A stretch of 64,000 bases of DNA, from the NCBI GenBank assembly GCA_016219965.1, contig JACRJM010000004.1, positions 124,001 to 188,000 of the forward strand, read 5' to 3'. The position numbers were made by a program, and so were the translations under genes. The stretch's first letter is position 1; each line of letters begins with the position of its first letter. The notes under the pieces were generated by a model. The model searched no databases and had not been told where the DNA came from. It saw only the letters and a list, made by a program, of their open reading frames with translations. Source of the DNA: Candidatus Schekmanbacteria bacterium (lineage in GTDB: Bacteria; Schekmanbacteria; GWA2-38-11; J061). Below are positions 8,756 to 17,369 of this stretch, piece by piece.

Positions 8756-9672
8756 ACTCCATTCCTGAACTTCAGAAGAATATGTATAAAGATTTACGTG
8801 TCTCTATCGGCGGGGTACGAATCAAGGTATCAACTCTCCAAAAGGATCTCAGTTTTTCTCTGACTAATGTTCATTCAAAGTATTTAATAAATGAAGTGAA
8901 GGAAGATATATCACTTGAATATATGACAGGCGAGATGCCCGCTCTTTCCGCCATGAAAAAACTTTTCGAATCAGGCGGCGTATGGTCACTCTATGAAAAC
9001 GGGAGTCACGGATATTTGATTTCATTCAATTCTCCAATGTTTGGCAATGAGCCTTATAAAGTGGCTTATTTTAATGGTGACTTCAGCTTAGGCAAAGTGG
9101 TTTTGAGGAAGAATGTGAACGGAAAGATTGTTAATAACGTGGAAGTTGTAAATCCATTCGATTATCCTTTGGATGAGTTAATGATGGTTAATCACCTTTC
9201 GATTCGTAAAGGAATAATTATTCATGGTTGTTTTCTAAATGACTCTGGCAAGGGGCTACTTTTTTCGGGAACCTCAGGGGCAGGTAAAAGCACTATGGCT
9301 ACGATATGGAAAGAAAATAACTGCGGAACAATATTCACAGATGAGCGGGTCATAATACGTGAGCAAGCGGATGGGGCTCTTATAGCTTATGGTACGCCAT
9401 GGCACGGGACAGCCGGCATAGACCTTCCGGAATCATCATCAATCGATAAAATCTTTTTTTTAAAACATGCTTCTGAAAACAAGGCTGAGCTTATTGGAAG
9501 CAGTGACAGCTTTTCAAGACTTGTAGTTCGTTCGTTCCCTACATTCTGGAGCAGCACCGGAATGGAGTGCACACTTTCTCTGATTTCAAATATAATCTCT
9601 TCTGTCCCATCTTATGAACTTGGTTTTTTACCTGACGGGAAGGTCATAGATTATGTCAGGTCACTTTACTGA
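8752..9672 (+). CDS. HPr-kinase-like ATPase
   Basis: A 306-residue protein. Residues 1-145 form a poorly conserved N-terminal domain. The HprK-type P-loop domain follows, with Walker A GTSGAGKST at 173-181 and TDER at 196-199. True HPr kinases act on PTS proteins, but relatives found beside PqqD and radical SAM or lasso-peptide genes (for example PadeK and ThcoK) phosphorylate a peptide serine. Operon position supports such a tailoring or accessory role here; an HPr target cannot be excluded. It overlaps the preceding gene by 4 bases and the following one by 20, which indicates coupled translation. Confidence 0.83.
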   Translation: MNSIPELQKNMYKDLRVSIGGVRIKVSTLQKDLSFSLTNVHSKYLINEVKEDISLEYMTGEMPALSAMKKLFESGGVWSLYENGSHGYLISFNSPMFGNEPYKVAYFNGDFSLGKVVLRKNVNGKIVNNVEVVNPFDYPLDELMMVNHLSIRKGIIIHGCFLNDSGKGLLFSGTSGAGKSTMATIWKENNCGTIFTDERVIIREQADGALIAYGTPWHGTAGIDLPESSSIDKIFFLKHASENKAELIGSSDSFSRLVVRSFPTFWSSTGMECTLSLISNIISSVPSYELGFLPDGKVIDYVRSLY

Positions 9673-10126
9673 AGTAATCAATTTCGATGGAAATGATTTT
9701 GCAGATTTAAGCAGGTCTATCCTTCAAAAAGGTCTTCCTCTGCGTTTCAAAGCATTTGGTTCGAGCATGCATCCTTTTGTAAAACATGGAGACATAGTGG
9801 TAATAGAGCCTTTGAAGAGTGAAGGTTGCAGGGTAGGGGATATAGTGCTTTTTCAGGACCGTTCAGGGAGGATGAGGCTTCACAGAGTTATAAGAAAGAA
9901 AAAAGACGAGAGCTTCATAGTAAAAGGAGATGCACTTGAGTTTACTGATGGTACTGTGAGAGAAGAGAATATATACGGTAAAATGCTCAGTGTTGAAAGA
10001 AATGGAGTAACAGTTGAGTATAATTCATTAAAGATGCGTGCCAACGGTTTGGCTCTGGCGTTACTCTCGCCTTTGAGTTTTGTAATCTATCCGGTTGTCA
10101 AAAAAATAAAGAAGATTTTCCTGTGA
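9653..10126 (+). CDS. S26 (SipW-like) signal peptidase
   Basis: A 157-residue protein of the S24/S26 fold. GSSMHPFVKHGDIVVIEP carries the nucleophile Ser38, and RLHRVI places His77 where bacterial type I signal peptidases have lysine, as in SipW and archaeal/ER enzymes. A KGDA box follows. A hydrophobic stretch near the C terminus (about 131-150) may anchor it to the membrane; no N-terminal anchor is seen. In this operon it probably cleaves a modified precursor during export. It closes the cluster; the next 427 bases are non-coding. Confidence 0.85.
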   Translation: MSGHFTEVINFDGNDFADLSRSILQKGLPLRFKAFGSSMHPFVKHGDIVVIEPLKSEGCRVGDIVLFQDRSGRMRLHRVIRKKKDESFIVKGDALEFTDGTVREENIYGKMLSVERNGVTVEYNSLKMRANGLALALLSPLSFVIYPVVKKIKKIFL

Positions 10127-10553
10127 CAAAACTATGATATTTTTTTGAATGTTGTTTTGGAAGCTCTGCTATAAAATAGACGGGGACGCTGAAATTCAGC
10201 GTCCCCAACTGGCAGGATATTCTCGGGTACTGCGGTCAGTAACATAATTAGTACAAGAACTGGTTCTTTTCCCCCTGCCCCAAGCAAGCCGAAGACAGAT
10301 TTTTATGAGCGTTTCAATTTCATCATCATCTGGACTCTTATCTCTCGATTTACGCTCTCATCTGGATCTTTTCAACAGTCTCGTGACTTTTTATCTTGAT
10401 CTGTCACACTGCTTGCTGTCATTTGAATATGCACAAAGCATGCCAGAAAAAATAATGAGATTTGCTGAGATTAACTATCTGATATTTAAGATATTATGTG
10501 TTATGATGAATACGGTGAAAAACGCTTGTTTTGTGTCATAAATAAGACAATAG
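10127..10553. other. non-coding region between convergent operons
   Basis: The region holds the perfect palindrome at 10182-10206 and a smaller AAGAAC-TG-GTTCTT inverted repeat at 10255-10268 that runs into TTTT and may end the peptidase operon. A 78-codon open frame at 10305-10541 has no ribosome site and a Ser/Leu-rich, unlikely composition, so I do not call it a gene. Confidence 0.7.
10182..10206. repeat. 25-bp perfect palindrome (GGGGACGCTGAA / TTCAGCGTCCCC)
   Basis: Twelve-base arms meet at a single A. As RNA this gives a strong 10-bp stem with an AAATT loop, 55 bases after the S26 peptidase gene. No T-run follows, so it is not a classic terminator. GGGGACG-type palindromes are often left by REP-associated or IS200-like transposition; this family link is a guess. 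Confidence 0.55.
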
Positions 10554-11762
10554 TCATTGATGACATTTTTTTCTTTGAATTACTTTATCTAGTATCAAAT
10601 CAGCTACTTCCTCTTTAGGCAATTCAGGGAGTTGAGTTATTGCGCCTTTACTATCTATGATTGTAACAATGTTAGTAGCTGTCTCAAATCCGGAACCTTT
10701 TTTAGTGATGTCATTTGCAACTATGAGGTCACATCCCTTGTCTTTCATTTTTTTCATGGAGTTCTTAATAAGATTGCTGCTTTCTGCGGAAAAGCCAACG
10801 ACAATCTGATCTTTGCTCTTGGACTTGCAGATCTCTTTTAAAATGTCAGGATTCAGTTTAAGCTTGAGGTTGAAATTAGAGTTTCCGTCTTTTTTTATTT
10901 TTTCAGGCACTTTTTCTTCAGGTGAAAAATCTGAAACCGCAGCGGCTTTGATCGTGATTGTTGATGATTTGAATTTTTTCAGGACTTCTTTTCGCATTTC
11001 TTCAGCAGAACCGACATGAATGGTTTTAATACCAGAAGGATCCTGAAGGTTTGTGGGACCGGTAATCAATGTAACATCTGCACCTCTCCTCTCGGCAGCA
11101 GCAGCGATGGCATATCCCATTTTACCTGATGACGGGTTACTTATGAATCTGAAGGGGTCAAGATATTCTCTTGTAGGTCCGGCTGTTACAAGTATTTTTT
11201 CATCTGTGAGGTCTTTTTTTTTTAGAAGTTCGTTGCATGCAGCGCTAATTATCTGCTCTACATCTGCAAGCCTGCCTATCCCTTCGTCGCCGCATGCAAG
11301 TGAACCTGATGCCGGATCTATAAAGCGAACTCCCAGCAACGAGAGTTTTTTAATATTTGACTGAGTAATGTTATGGTTGAACATGGCTGTGTTCATTGCA
11401 GGTGCGATCAATACTTTTCCGGTATATGAGATAAAAAATGTCGAGAGAAAGTCATCACATATTCCGCCAGAGAATTTAGCGATAATATTTGCAGTTGCCG
11501 GTGCGACAAGAAGCAGGTCAGTTTCTTTCGAAAGAGAGATGTGTTTTATGTCAATATCCGAAGGCTCATCGAACATCCCGGTTATTACCTTTTCGCCGGA
11601 TAAATATCTGAATGTCAGAGGGGTGACAAATTGCTGCGCATTGGCAGTCATTATTACAGTTACCGATGCATTCTTTTTTTTCAGTTCTCGTACTATCTCA
11701 CAGGATTTGTAAGCTGCAATTCCTCCTGTGATTCCAATCGTGATTTTTTTCCCGGCAAGCAT
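10554..11762 (-). CDS. coaBC: CoaBC, phosphopantothenoylcysteine synthetase/decarboxylase
   Basis: A 402-residue bifunctional enzyme for two steps of coenzyme A synthesis. The N-terminal flavoprotein half has GITGGIAAYKS, the catalytic His in DIKHISL, the PAMNTAMF motif (PxMNxxM) and the substrate-recognition flap SGSLACGDEGIGRL. The C-terminal synthetase half starts near residue 187 with ILVTAGPTREYLDP and has NPSSGKMGYA and AAAVSDF. Length is typical. It follows the biotin carrier gene by 2 bases on the same strand, so CoA supply and the carboxylase are probably co-transcribed. Confidence 0.97.
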   Translation of the reverse strand: MLAGKKITIGITGGIAAYKSCEIVRELKKKNASVTVIMTANAQQFVTPLTFRYLSGEKVITGMFDEPSDIDIKHISLSKETDLLLVAPATANIIAKFSGGICDDFLSTFFISYTGKVLIAPAMNTAMFNHNITQSNIKKLSLLGVRFIDPASGSLACGDEGIGRLADVEQIISAACNELLKKKDLTDEKILVTAGPTREYLDPFRFISNPSSGKMGYAIAAAAERRGADVTLITGPTNLQDPSGIKTIHVGSAEEMRKEVLKKFKSSTITIKAAAVSDFSPEEKVPEKIKKDGNSNFNLKLKLNPDILKEICKSKSKDQIVVGFSAESSNLIKNSMKKMKDKGCDLIVANDITKKGSGFETATNIVTIIDSKGAITQLPELPKEEVADLILDKVIQRKKCHQ

Positions 11763-11764
11763 AT

Positions 11765-12265
11765 TTATTCTATTACAATTAGAGTGTCGCCTGCGTTCAC
11801 TGCCTTTCCTTCTTCAACATTTATTTCTTTTATTGTCCCGTTGGCAGAAGCTTTAAGCTCATTTTCCATTTTCATGGCTTCTATAACAGCAACCCCTTTT
11901 CCTTTTTCTACTTCATCGCCTTCCTTTACCAGGATTTTTATTACTTTGCCCGGCATCGGTGCTTTTATTACCTGTTTTCCCTGAACTCCTGAAGAACCTC
12001 TCTGAAGGCGTCTCGGTGAGCCTTCTTCATAAACCTCGATATTGAAGGTTTCGCCATTGACATCGACCATATATTTCCTGTTGTCATCCTTTATATTTAC
12101 AAGGTATGATTTGTTCCCGATCAACAGTGAAAGCAGGTCCTGCTTGAGATTGACAGCATCAACACTGAATTGTTCTTCGCCGTTAATTGTAACATCAAAA
12201 CGGTTTTCATTTTTTTCAATTTCTAATGTATATTCTTTTTCTCCAAGAACTATATCAAAGTGCAT
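11765..12265 (-). CDS. biotin carboxyl carrier subunit
   Basis: A 166-residue carrier protein. Residues 1-80 form a beta-rich domain typical of acyl-CoA or pyruvate carboxylase alpha chains; after a linker (about 81-97) comes a biotinyl domain with EAMKMEN, where Lys132 receives biotin. It is 16 bases downstream of the biotin carboxylase, so together they make a split alpha subunit. The carboxyltransferase is not in the window, so the acceptor (acetyl-CoA, propionyl-CoA, pyruvate or other) is unknown. Confidence 0.92.
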   Translation of the reverse strand: MHFDIVLGEKEYTLEIEKNENRFDVTINGEEQFSVDAVNLKQDLLSLLIGNKSYLVNIKDDNRKYMVDVNGETFNIEVYEEGSPRRLQRGSSGVQGKQVIKAPMPGKVIKILVKEGDEVEKGKGVAVIEAMKMENELKASANGTIKEINVEEGKAVNAGDTLIVIE

Positions 12266-12281
12266 TTTTTTACCTTATGCG

Positions 12282-13784
12282 TTAGAGCCTGCTTCCCCAC
12301 ATTTGCCATTTGCCGGCCATCTTCCATGGACTTTTGTCTTTCCTGTCCGCACTGTGAAACATTGATTCTGAATCAAATTTTGAAAAAGCATGTATGACTG
12401 CAGAGATAAGAGCGACTTTCGTCCCTTCTTCAGAGTATCCTGTTTCTCTTTCAATGTATTTTTCGATGAAGTTCGTATAAGTATTCCCCTTCACGAAATT
12501 TTCATTGCTCAATATCTTTTTTAAAAATGGAATCGTAGTTTTTATCCCAGTTATGGTGTATTCATTTAACGCCCTAAGCATTCTAAGCCTCGCTTCTTCC
12601 CTGTCTTTCCCCCATACGACGAGCTTTGATATGAGGGGGTCATAATGAACTGATATGGTGTATCCTGAATATGCAAAAGAATCGAGTCTTACGCCGCAAC
12701 CAGCCGGAACCCTCTGGCTGTTAATCTGGCCGGGCGATGGAAGAAAATTAGTGTCCGGATCCTCCGCATAGACACGGCATTCCATTGATGAACCGTGCTG
12801 GCTTAAATCTTTCTGCTCAAATGGCAGTTTCTCTCCTGCCGCAATCTTTATCTGCTGCTGGACCAGGTCAATGCCAGTCACAATTTCCGTTATTGCATGT
12901 TCAACCTGTAACCTTGTGTTCACCTCGAGAAAGTAGAAGTTCTTCTTTTCATCTACGAGGAATTCAACCGTTCCGGCATTTGTATAGCCAACGGTATTTA
13001 CAGCTTTGAGCGCTGTCGCTCCCATCCTCATCCTGAGTTCATCGTCAACGAATGGAGAAGGTGTCTCTTCTATTATCTTCTGGTGACGGCGCTGTATAGA
13101 ACATTCCCTCTCAAAGAGATGGACTGAATTGCCATGCTCGTCGGCAAGAACCTGTATCTCTATATGGCGCGGGTTCTCAATATATTTTTCTATGTATATT
13201 GCTGAGTCACCGAACGCGGAATTGGCTTCTGACCTTGCAGCTCTGAGTGCGCTAACCATATCTGCCTCACTGTGGACTATGCGCATTCCTTTCCCGCCTC
13301 CGCCTGCCGCTGCCTTAACCATCACAGGGAACCCTATATCCTTAACTACGGACATTGCATCTTCATCGCTTACATTCCCTTTTGCCCCGGGAATCACCGG
13401 AATTCCGGCATCGGACATATATTTTCTGGCAATGATTTTATTCCCCATTTTTTCTATCACATCAGGAGAAGGGCCTATGAACTTTATTCCTGCTTCTGCG
13501 CAGCTTTTGGCAAAAAGGCTGTTCTCGGAAAGGAAGCCGTATCCGGGATGTATTGCTTCAGCTCCGCTTTCTTTTGCAACTTTGATTATGTTGTCTATCT
13601 TGAGATAGCTCTCCCTCGATGCTGCAGGTCCGATACAATATGCCTCGTCTGCAAAACCTACATGAAGAGATGTTCTGTCAGCCTCGGAAAAAACTGCCAC
13701 AGTTTTTATTCCTAACTCCTGGCATCCGCGGATTACACGTATTGCTATCTCGCCTCTGTTTGCTATCAAAATCTTTTTAAACAT
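12282..13784 (-). CDS. biotin carboxylase (AccC/PccA-type)
   Basis: A 500-residue ATP-grasp enzyme that carboxylates biotin on the carrier. It has the N-terminal ILIANRGEIAIRVIR, the ATP-loop KAAAGGGGKGMRIV, the ERECSIQRRHQKIIEE active-site block, EFLVDEKKNFYFLEVNTRLQVEHAITE and the C-terminal RMLRALNEYTITGIKT. The last ~40 residues are an extra tail not needed for the core. First gene of the leftward carboxylase-CoaBC operon. FLEVN(T)RLQVEH with Thr in place of Pro and TEIVTGIDLVQ favour a propionyl-/acyl-CoA or pyruvate carboxylase chain, a weak inference. Confidence 0.95.
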   Translation of the reverse strand: MFKKILIANRGEIAIRVIRGCQELGIKTVAVFSEADRTSLHVGFADEAYCIGPAASRESYLKIDNIIKVAKESGAEAIHPGYGFLSENSLFAKSCAEAGIKFIGPSPDVIEKMGNKIIARKYMSDAGIPVIPGAKGNVSDEDAMSVVKDIGFPVMVKAAAGGGGKGMRIVHSEADMVSALRAARSEANSAFGDSAIYIEKYIENPRHIEIQVLADEHGNSVHLFERECSIQRRHQKIIEETPSPFVDDELRMRMGATALKAVNTVGYTNAGTVEFLVDEKKNFYFLEVNTRLQVEHAITEIVTGIDLVQQQIKIAAGEKLPFEQKDLSQHGSSMECRVYAEDPDTNFLPSPGQINSQRVPAGCGVRLDSFAYSGYTISVHYDPLISKLVVWGKDREEARLRMLRALNEYTITGIKTTIPFLKKILSNENFVKGNTYTNFIEKYIERETGYSEEGTKVALISAVIHAFSKFDSESMFHSADRKDKSPWKMAGKWQMWGSRL

Positions 13785-13964
13785 TTTTTTTCTTAATCCT
13801 TTTGAAATTAAACAACGTAAACAGGACTAGCTTAGGAGACGGAAGTCTATAGCAAAGCATCATCTTTATCAACTTAAAACTTAAGTAATCCGCAGAAACA
13901 AAGAATCAAATATGCAGCTTTGCAAAAAAGTAAATTTGATGTGACTCTTTGTCCAGCTATTCCG

Positions 13965-13993
13965 TTGACAATGTAATGAATCAGTCATATTAA
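13965..13993 (+). promoter_or_regulatory. sigma-70-type promoter for the toxin-antitoxin operon
   Basis: TTGACA at 13965-13970 and TATTAA at 13988-13993 are separated by 17 bases. Predicted start is near 14000, about 84 bases before the toxin ATG. The rest of 13785-14083 is AT-rich and without a credible gene. Confidence 0.55.
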
Positions 13994-14083
13994 TGATGCA
14001 AGTTAAAAAATGGGGCAACCTTTGTATTCATAACGCGGACTATTTTTATTTTATAGCAGACACTCTGTTTTCAGTGGGGATAC

Positions 14084-14368
14084 ATGAAACTCACATTTGA
14101 ATGGGATGAAGTTAAGGCGAAATTCAATTACAAGAAGCACAAGGTGAGCTTTGATGAAGGTAAAACTATTTTCAATGACCCTTTCCTATTTACGTTTCCT
14201 GATAATGAACATTCCATAAACGAGGATCGTTATATAAACATTGGCATTTCTTCAAAAGGGCGTATTTTGATTTTGATTCATACTGAGCGAAAGGATAGAA
14301 TACGTATTATAAGTTGCAGGAAAGCAACAGATAGCGAAAGGAGATTTTATGAAAAGGGCAGTTTCTAA
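14084..14368 (+). CDS. brnT: BrnT-family toxin
   Basis: A 94-residue protein matching BrnT ribonuclease toxins along its whole length: FEWDEVKAKFNYKKHKVSFDE at the start, a central ED-RYINIGISSKGRILILIHTE strand pair and the RIRIISCRKATDSERRFYE tail with the conserved Arg and Glu/Arg residues. BrnT cleaves RNA under stress and is held by its antitoxin. It overlaps the downstream partner gene by 20 bases, the usual toxin-first order of this family. Nothing looks truncated. Confidence 0.92.
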   Translation: MKLTFEWDEVKAKFNYKKHKVSFDEGKTIFNDPFLFTFPDNEHSINEDRYINIGISSKGRILILIHTERKDRIRIISCRKATDSERRFYEKGSF

Positions 14369-14654
14369 AGACATAAATAAAAAAGAAGATATGAAGCCGG
14401 AATATGATTTTTCCATTTTAAAAGGAGCAGTGCAGGGGAAATATTACAAAGCATATAGGGCAGGACATAAAGTAGAGATTCTCAAAGCTGATGGCTCTGT
14501 TTCAGTCCAATATTTTAAACTTGAGGAAGGGGCAGTTATGTTAGAGCCTGATGTTAAAAAATATTTTCCAAATTCAAAATCAGTAAATAAAGCACTTCGA
14601 TCTCTTATTAAAATTATTCCATCAAAGAGGCGGATACCTGCTCACACCAAATAA
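14349..14654 (+). CDS. antitoxin partner of BrnT
   Basis: A 101-residue basic-to-acidic small protein. The region GAVQGKYYKAYRAGH, then VMLEPDVKKYFPNSKSVNKALRSLI, resembles small antitoxins whose C-terminal part carries a short ribbon-helix-helix-like DNA-binding segment (DV-K-FP-SKSVN-ALR). It starts inside the toxin gene, with no independent promoter visible, so the two are co-expressed and probably autoregulated. The assignment rests on gene order plus this pattern; it is not a typical BrnA sequence end to end. Confidence 0.72.
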   Translation: MKRAVSKDINKKEDMKPEYDFSILKGAVQGKYYKAYRAGHKVEILKADGSVSVQYFKLEEGAVMLEPDVKKYFPNSKSVNKALRSLIKIIPSKRRIPAHTK

Positions 14655-14695
14655 AAAAGAAAATCTAACCATTAGTCCAGATATAAGATAACTTT

Positions 14696-15286
14696 ATGAG
14701 ATTTTTAAAAAACAAAAGTGCTTTCAATCTTGTGGTATTTGTTTTCTTGATGTTAATTTCATCACACGTGTGTGCATTTGAAAGCAAACAGGAAGTAGAT
14801 GCAAAAAAAACGTTACAGGAGTTTTGCAGTAGTGAATTTAATGGAATTAGAGATGCACGTGTTTTTTATGTGACTTTTAGCCCTGATCAAGCTGCACGAG
14901 ATGATAAAATAAATCCACCTGTAGGAGCTGTTGATAAAACTTGGGATTGGGATCCTTTAGTTGTCGTTGATTCATACAAGATAAAAAACATAGAGGTAAA
15001 AGGTGAAAGGGCTGTTGTTGAAGTATCGTATACAAGATTAGCTAATACTGAGAGCTACGGATACAATAGAAAACTTATTGAGAATTATATGGAAAATGAT
15101 GTTGTGAAATTTCAGATGGTTTTTAAAGATGGAAATTGGAAAGTTTTCGACCCGCCAGAGCCGCGAATATCATATGAGGCAATTGTTAATTATTATAGAA
15201 ATGAAGTTGCGAGTATGAAAGATGTTATTGCTTTGCCAGATGCGTCTAAAGCCCAGAAACAATGGTATCAAAAATTAAAAAAGTAA
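14696..15286 (+). CDS. secreted protein of unknown function
   Basis: A 196-residue protein with an N-terminal signal peptide (about 1-28, ending VCAFE). The mature part has two beta-strand-rich stretches (KIKNIEVKGERAVVEVSYTRL and DVVKFQMVFKDGNWKVFDPPEPRIS) that recall NTF2/SnoaL-like periplasmic domains, but I cannot name a family. It follows the antitoxin by 41 bases and shares the low GC of that pair, so it may have arrived with it. The ATG lacks a clear ribosome site. Confidence 0.75.
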   Translation: MRFLKNKSAFNLVVFVFLMLISSHVCAFESKQEVDAKKTLQEFCSSEFNGIRDARVFYVTFSPDQAARDDKINPPVGAVDKTWDWDPLVVVDSYKIKNIEVKGERAVVEVSYTRLANTESYGYNRKLIENYMENDVVKFQMVFKDGNWKVFDPPEPRISYEAIVNYYRNEVASMKDVIALPDASKAQKQWYQKLKK

Positions 15287-15448
15287 TTTAGATGATTACA
15301 AATCCCATCATATCGTTATCCAGTGTTTTCTGAAAAAGATTCCCTCAATTACCCTCTTTGTAAGCTTTGATGTATAGTCAGGATGCCTCGCAAATACTTT
15401 TAAAACTTATCAACTCAGAAAATCCTTTTTTGTTCAAACACAGTGGCG

Positions 15449-15454
15449 TATAAT
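15449..15454 (+). promoter_or_regulatory. -10 box TATAAT before pyrF
   Basis: A consensus TATAAT sits 33 bases before the pyrF ATG. The -35 (TTTTTG around 15427) is poor. Predicted start near 15461. Confidence 0.35.
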
Positions 15455-15487
15455 GTCATTTTAATTTTAACAATATTGGGAAAGAAC

Positions 15488-16228
15488 ATGGAAGAAATCA
15501 GAGGTAGCAAGAGGTTGATATTTGCGCTTGATGTTGATGGTTACGATGAAGCGATGAAATGGGTGAGCAAACTTCGTGGTAGTGTATTGTTTTATAAAAT
15601 AGGAAAACAGCTTTTTACAGCATGCGGTCCAAAAATAGTAAAAGATATAATAAACTCAGGGTGCAAAGTATTTCTGGATCTTAAATATCATGATATTCCC
15701 AATACAGTATCTTCTGCTGCAATAGAGGCGGCAAAGCTTGGAGTATCAATCTTTACCCTTCATGCATCAGGCGGGCGGGCAATGGTTGAGGAAACATGCT
15801 CAAAAGTCCGGAGCTACTGCGAACAAAACGGCAAAGTACCGCCACTCGTTGCGGCTGTGACTGTTTTGACAAGTCTTTCAGCGAAAGACCTTGAAGATAT
15901 CGGCGTGATGGCAAGCCCGGAAGAAGAGGTACTGAGGCTTGCCGGTTTGGCCGTAAGCGCAGGTGCAGGCGCCATAGTATGTTCTCCGCTCGAGATATCT
16001 CCTCTTAGAAAATCACTTGGAGGGAACTTCAAAATAATAACACCAGGAATCAGACCTTCCGAGGGAAGAAAATCTGATGATCAGAAAAGAGTGATGTGTG
16101 CAGGTGATGCAATATCGGCTGGAGCAGATTTCCTTGTTGTCGGAAGACCAATAAAAGATTCTCCCGATCCTCTCAGTGTTGTAAAAGCTCTTGCTGAAGA
16201 AATAGAGTCAGCAGAAAAACTCAAGTAG
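15488..16228 (+). CDS. pyrF: orotidine 5'-phosphate decarboxylase
   Basis: A 246-residue TIM-barrel enzyme making UMP from OMP. It has RLIFALDVDGYDEA, the catalytic DLKYHDIPNTV with its Lys/Asp pair, the late ITPGIRPSEG phosphate-binding loop and DFLVVGRPI. The ATG at 15488 is preferred over one 45 bases upstream because alignment with the family begins there. It leads a short unit with the GalT-like gene 9 bases downstream; UMP and uridylyl chemistry may be linked, though this is inference. Confidence 0.96.
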   Translation: MEEIRGSKRLIFALDVDGYDEAMKWVSKLRGSVLFYKIGKQLFTACGPKIVKDIINSGCKVFLDLKYHDIPNTVSSAAIEAAKLGVSIFTLHASGGRAMVEETCSKVRSYCEQNGKVPPLVAAVTVLTSLSAKDLEDIGVMASPEEEVLRLAGLAVSAGAGAIVCSPLEISPLRKSLGGNFKIITPGIRPSEGRKSDDQKRVMCAGDAISAGADFLVVGRPIKDSPDPLSVVKALAEEIESAEKLK

Positions 16229-16237
16229 GAGAAAGAT

Positions 16238-17218
16238 ATGTCAGAGCTACGAAAGGAACCTATCAGCAGGAGATGGGTGATAGCTGCCCCTGAAAGAAGA
16301 ATGGAGCATGAAGAAACATTATCCTCTGCAGAGAAGCAGATATGTCCTTTTTGCAAAGGCAATGAGCATCTGACGCCGGATGAGATATCGAGAATTGATT
16401 CTTCTGCGGGAAAAGCAGGTGAATGGGACATAAGGATAGTACCTGATAAGAACGCTCTTCTTAAAGAAGCAATCAGTATGGGAAAATATGGTAAGGGTAT
16501 GTACGATGTCATGAATCCCAAAGGGGCTCACCAGATAGTTGTGGAAACTCCTGACCATGATAAAACATGGTGGGATTTTGATATGAGCAGGATGAAAAAA
16601 CTCTTCGGTATTTACAGGGACGTAAGCGCCGGTTTCAAGAATGACAGTTCTGCCAAACACGTCATAATTGTTAAAAATCACGGAGTGCACACAAGCAATT
16701 ACAGCCATTCCCATTCACACATTCTTTCGCTTCCATTTATTATTAAAAGGGTTGATGATGAGATGCGGAGCGTTATTGAATATTTTCAAATGAAAGAGAG
16801 ATGCATCTATTGTGATATTATTGTTGAAGAGCTGGGTGTAGGTGAGCGTATTCTTTTTGAAAATGATTCTGTGATTGTTTTTGCGCCTTTTGCCTCAAGG
16901 TTTCCCTATGAGCTTTGCATTATACCAAAAAGTCATGAAGCGGATTATACAACCATAAAAGACTCTGAAATAGAATGTCTTGCAGAAGCCTTCCTTTTTA
17001 CTTTTAAAAGATTAAAAGCAGCACTTAAGAATCCTTCATTCAGTATTGTACTGCATTCTTCTCCGTTTTTTAAGACTTACAGGGAAGAGTATCACTGGCA
17101 CTGGGAGATAAAACCTCAGACAGACGACATGGCGGGTTTCGAGTGGGGGACCGGTCTCTACATAAACTCCATAACCCCGGAAGAAGCTATTAAGCGGCTG
17201 AAGGAAGTAATGCTTTAA
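16238..17218 (+). CDS. GalT-like nucleotidyltransferase with HxHxH active site
   Basis: A 326-residue member of the galactose-1-phosphate uridylyltransferase branch of the HIT superfamily. Zinc-site pairs CPFC (36-39) and a second-half CIYC, the KNHGVHTSNYSHSHSH block and the late EEYHWHWEIKPQ with its two histidines are all visible. In GalT the nucleophile motif is HPHSQ; here it reads HSHSH (His157, 159, 161), so the expected Gln is His, as in HIT hydrolases. Closest overall look is to the ADP-glucose phosphorylase/GalT type. Whether it transfers, phosphorolyses or hydrolyses nucleotide sugars is uncertain. Confidence 0.82.
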   Translation: MSELRKEPISRRWVIAAPERRMEHEETLSSAEKQICPFCKGNEHLTPDEISRIDSSAGKAGEWDIRIVPDKNALLKEAISMGKYGKGMYDVMNPKGAHQIVVETPDHDKTWWDFDMSRMKKLFGIYRDVSAGFKNDSSAKHVIIVKNHGVHTSNYSHSHSHILSLPFIIKRVDDEMRSVIEYFQMKERCIYCDIIVEELGVGERILFENDSVIVFAPFASRFPYELCIIPKSHEADYTTIKDSEIECLAEAFLFTFKRLKAALKNPSFSIVLHSSPFFKTYREEYHWHWEIKPQTDDMAGFEWGTGLYINSITPEEAIKRLKEVML

Positions 17219-17303
17219 GAAATTAATAAGAATCTTTAGGAACCAACTGCACTTCAGGAATATCCTCTTTGCAATGCCCTTTTTATCTGATTTACCAGTC
17301 AGG

Positions 17304-17331
17304 TTGATATAATATTTAATTGCAATAATAT
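17304..17331 (+). promoter_or_regulatory. possible promoter of the archease-rtcB operon
   Basis: TTGATA at 17304 and TAATAT at 17326 are 16 bases apart in very AT-rich DNA; an alternative -10, TATAAT at 17329, gives a 19-base gap. No sigma-54 motif like that of E. coli rtcBA is seen. Confidence 0.3.
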
Positions 17332-17369
17332 AATTTAATAGAGGATGAAAAACTCAAGGTTAAATTATT

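Noticed and set aside
10305-10541. A 78-codon rightward open frame after the S26 peptidase, considered as a RiPP precursor.
   Set aside because: No ribosome site, no leader-like or core-like pattern, and a Ser/Leu-rich composition typical of chance frames in AT-rich DNA.
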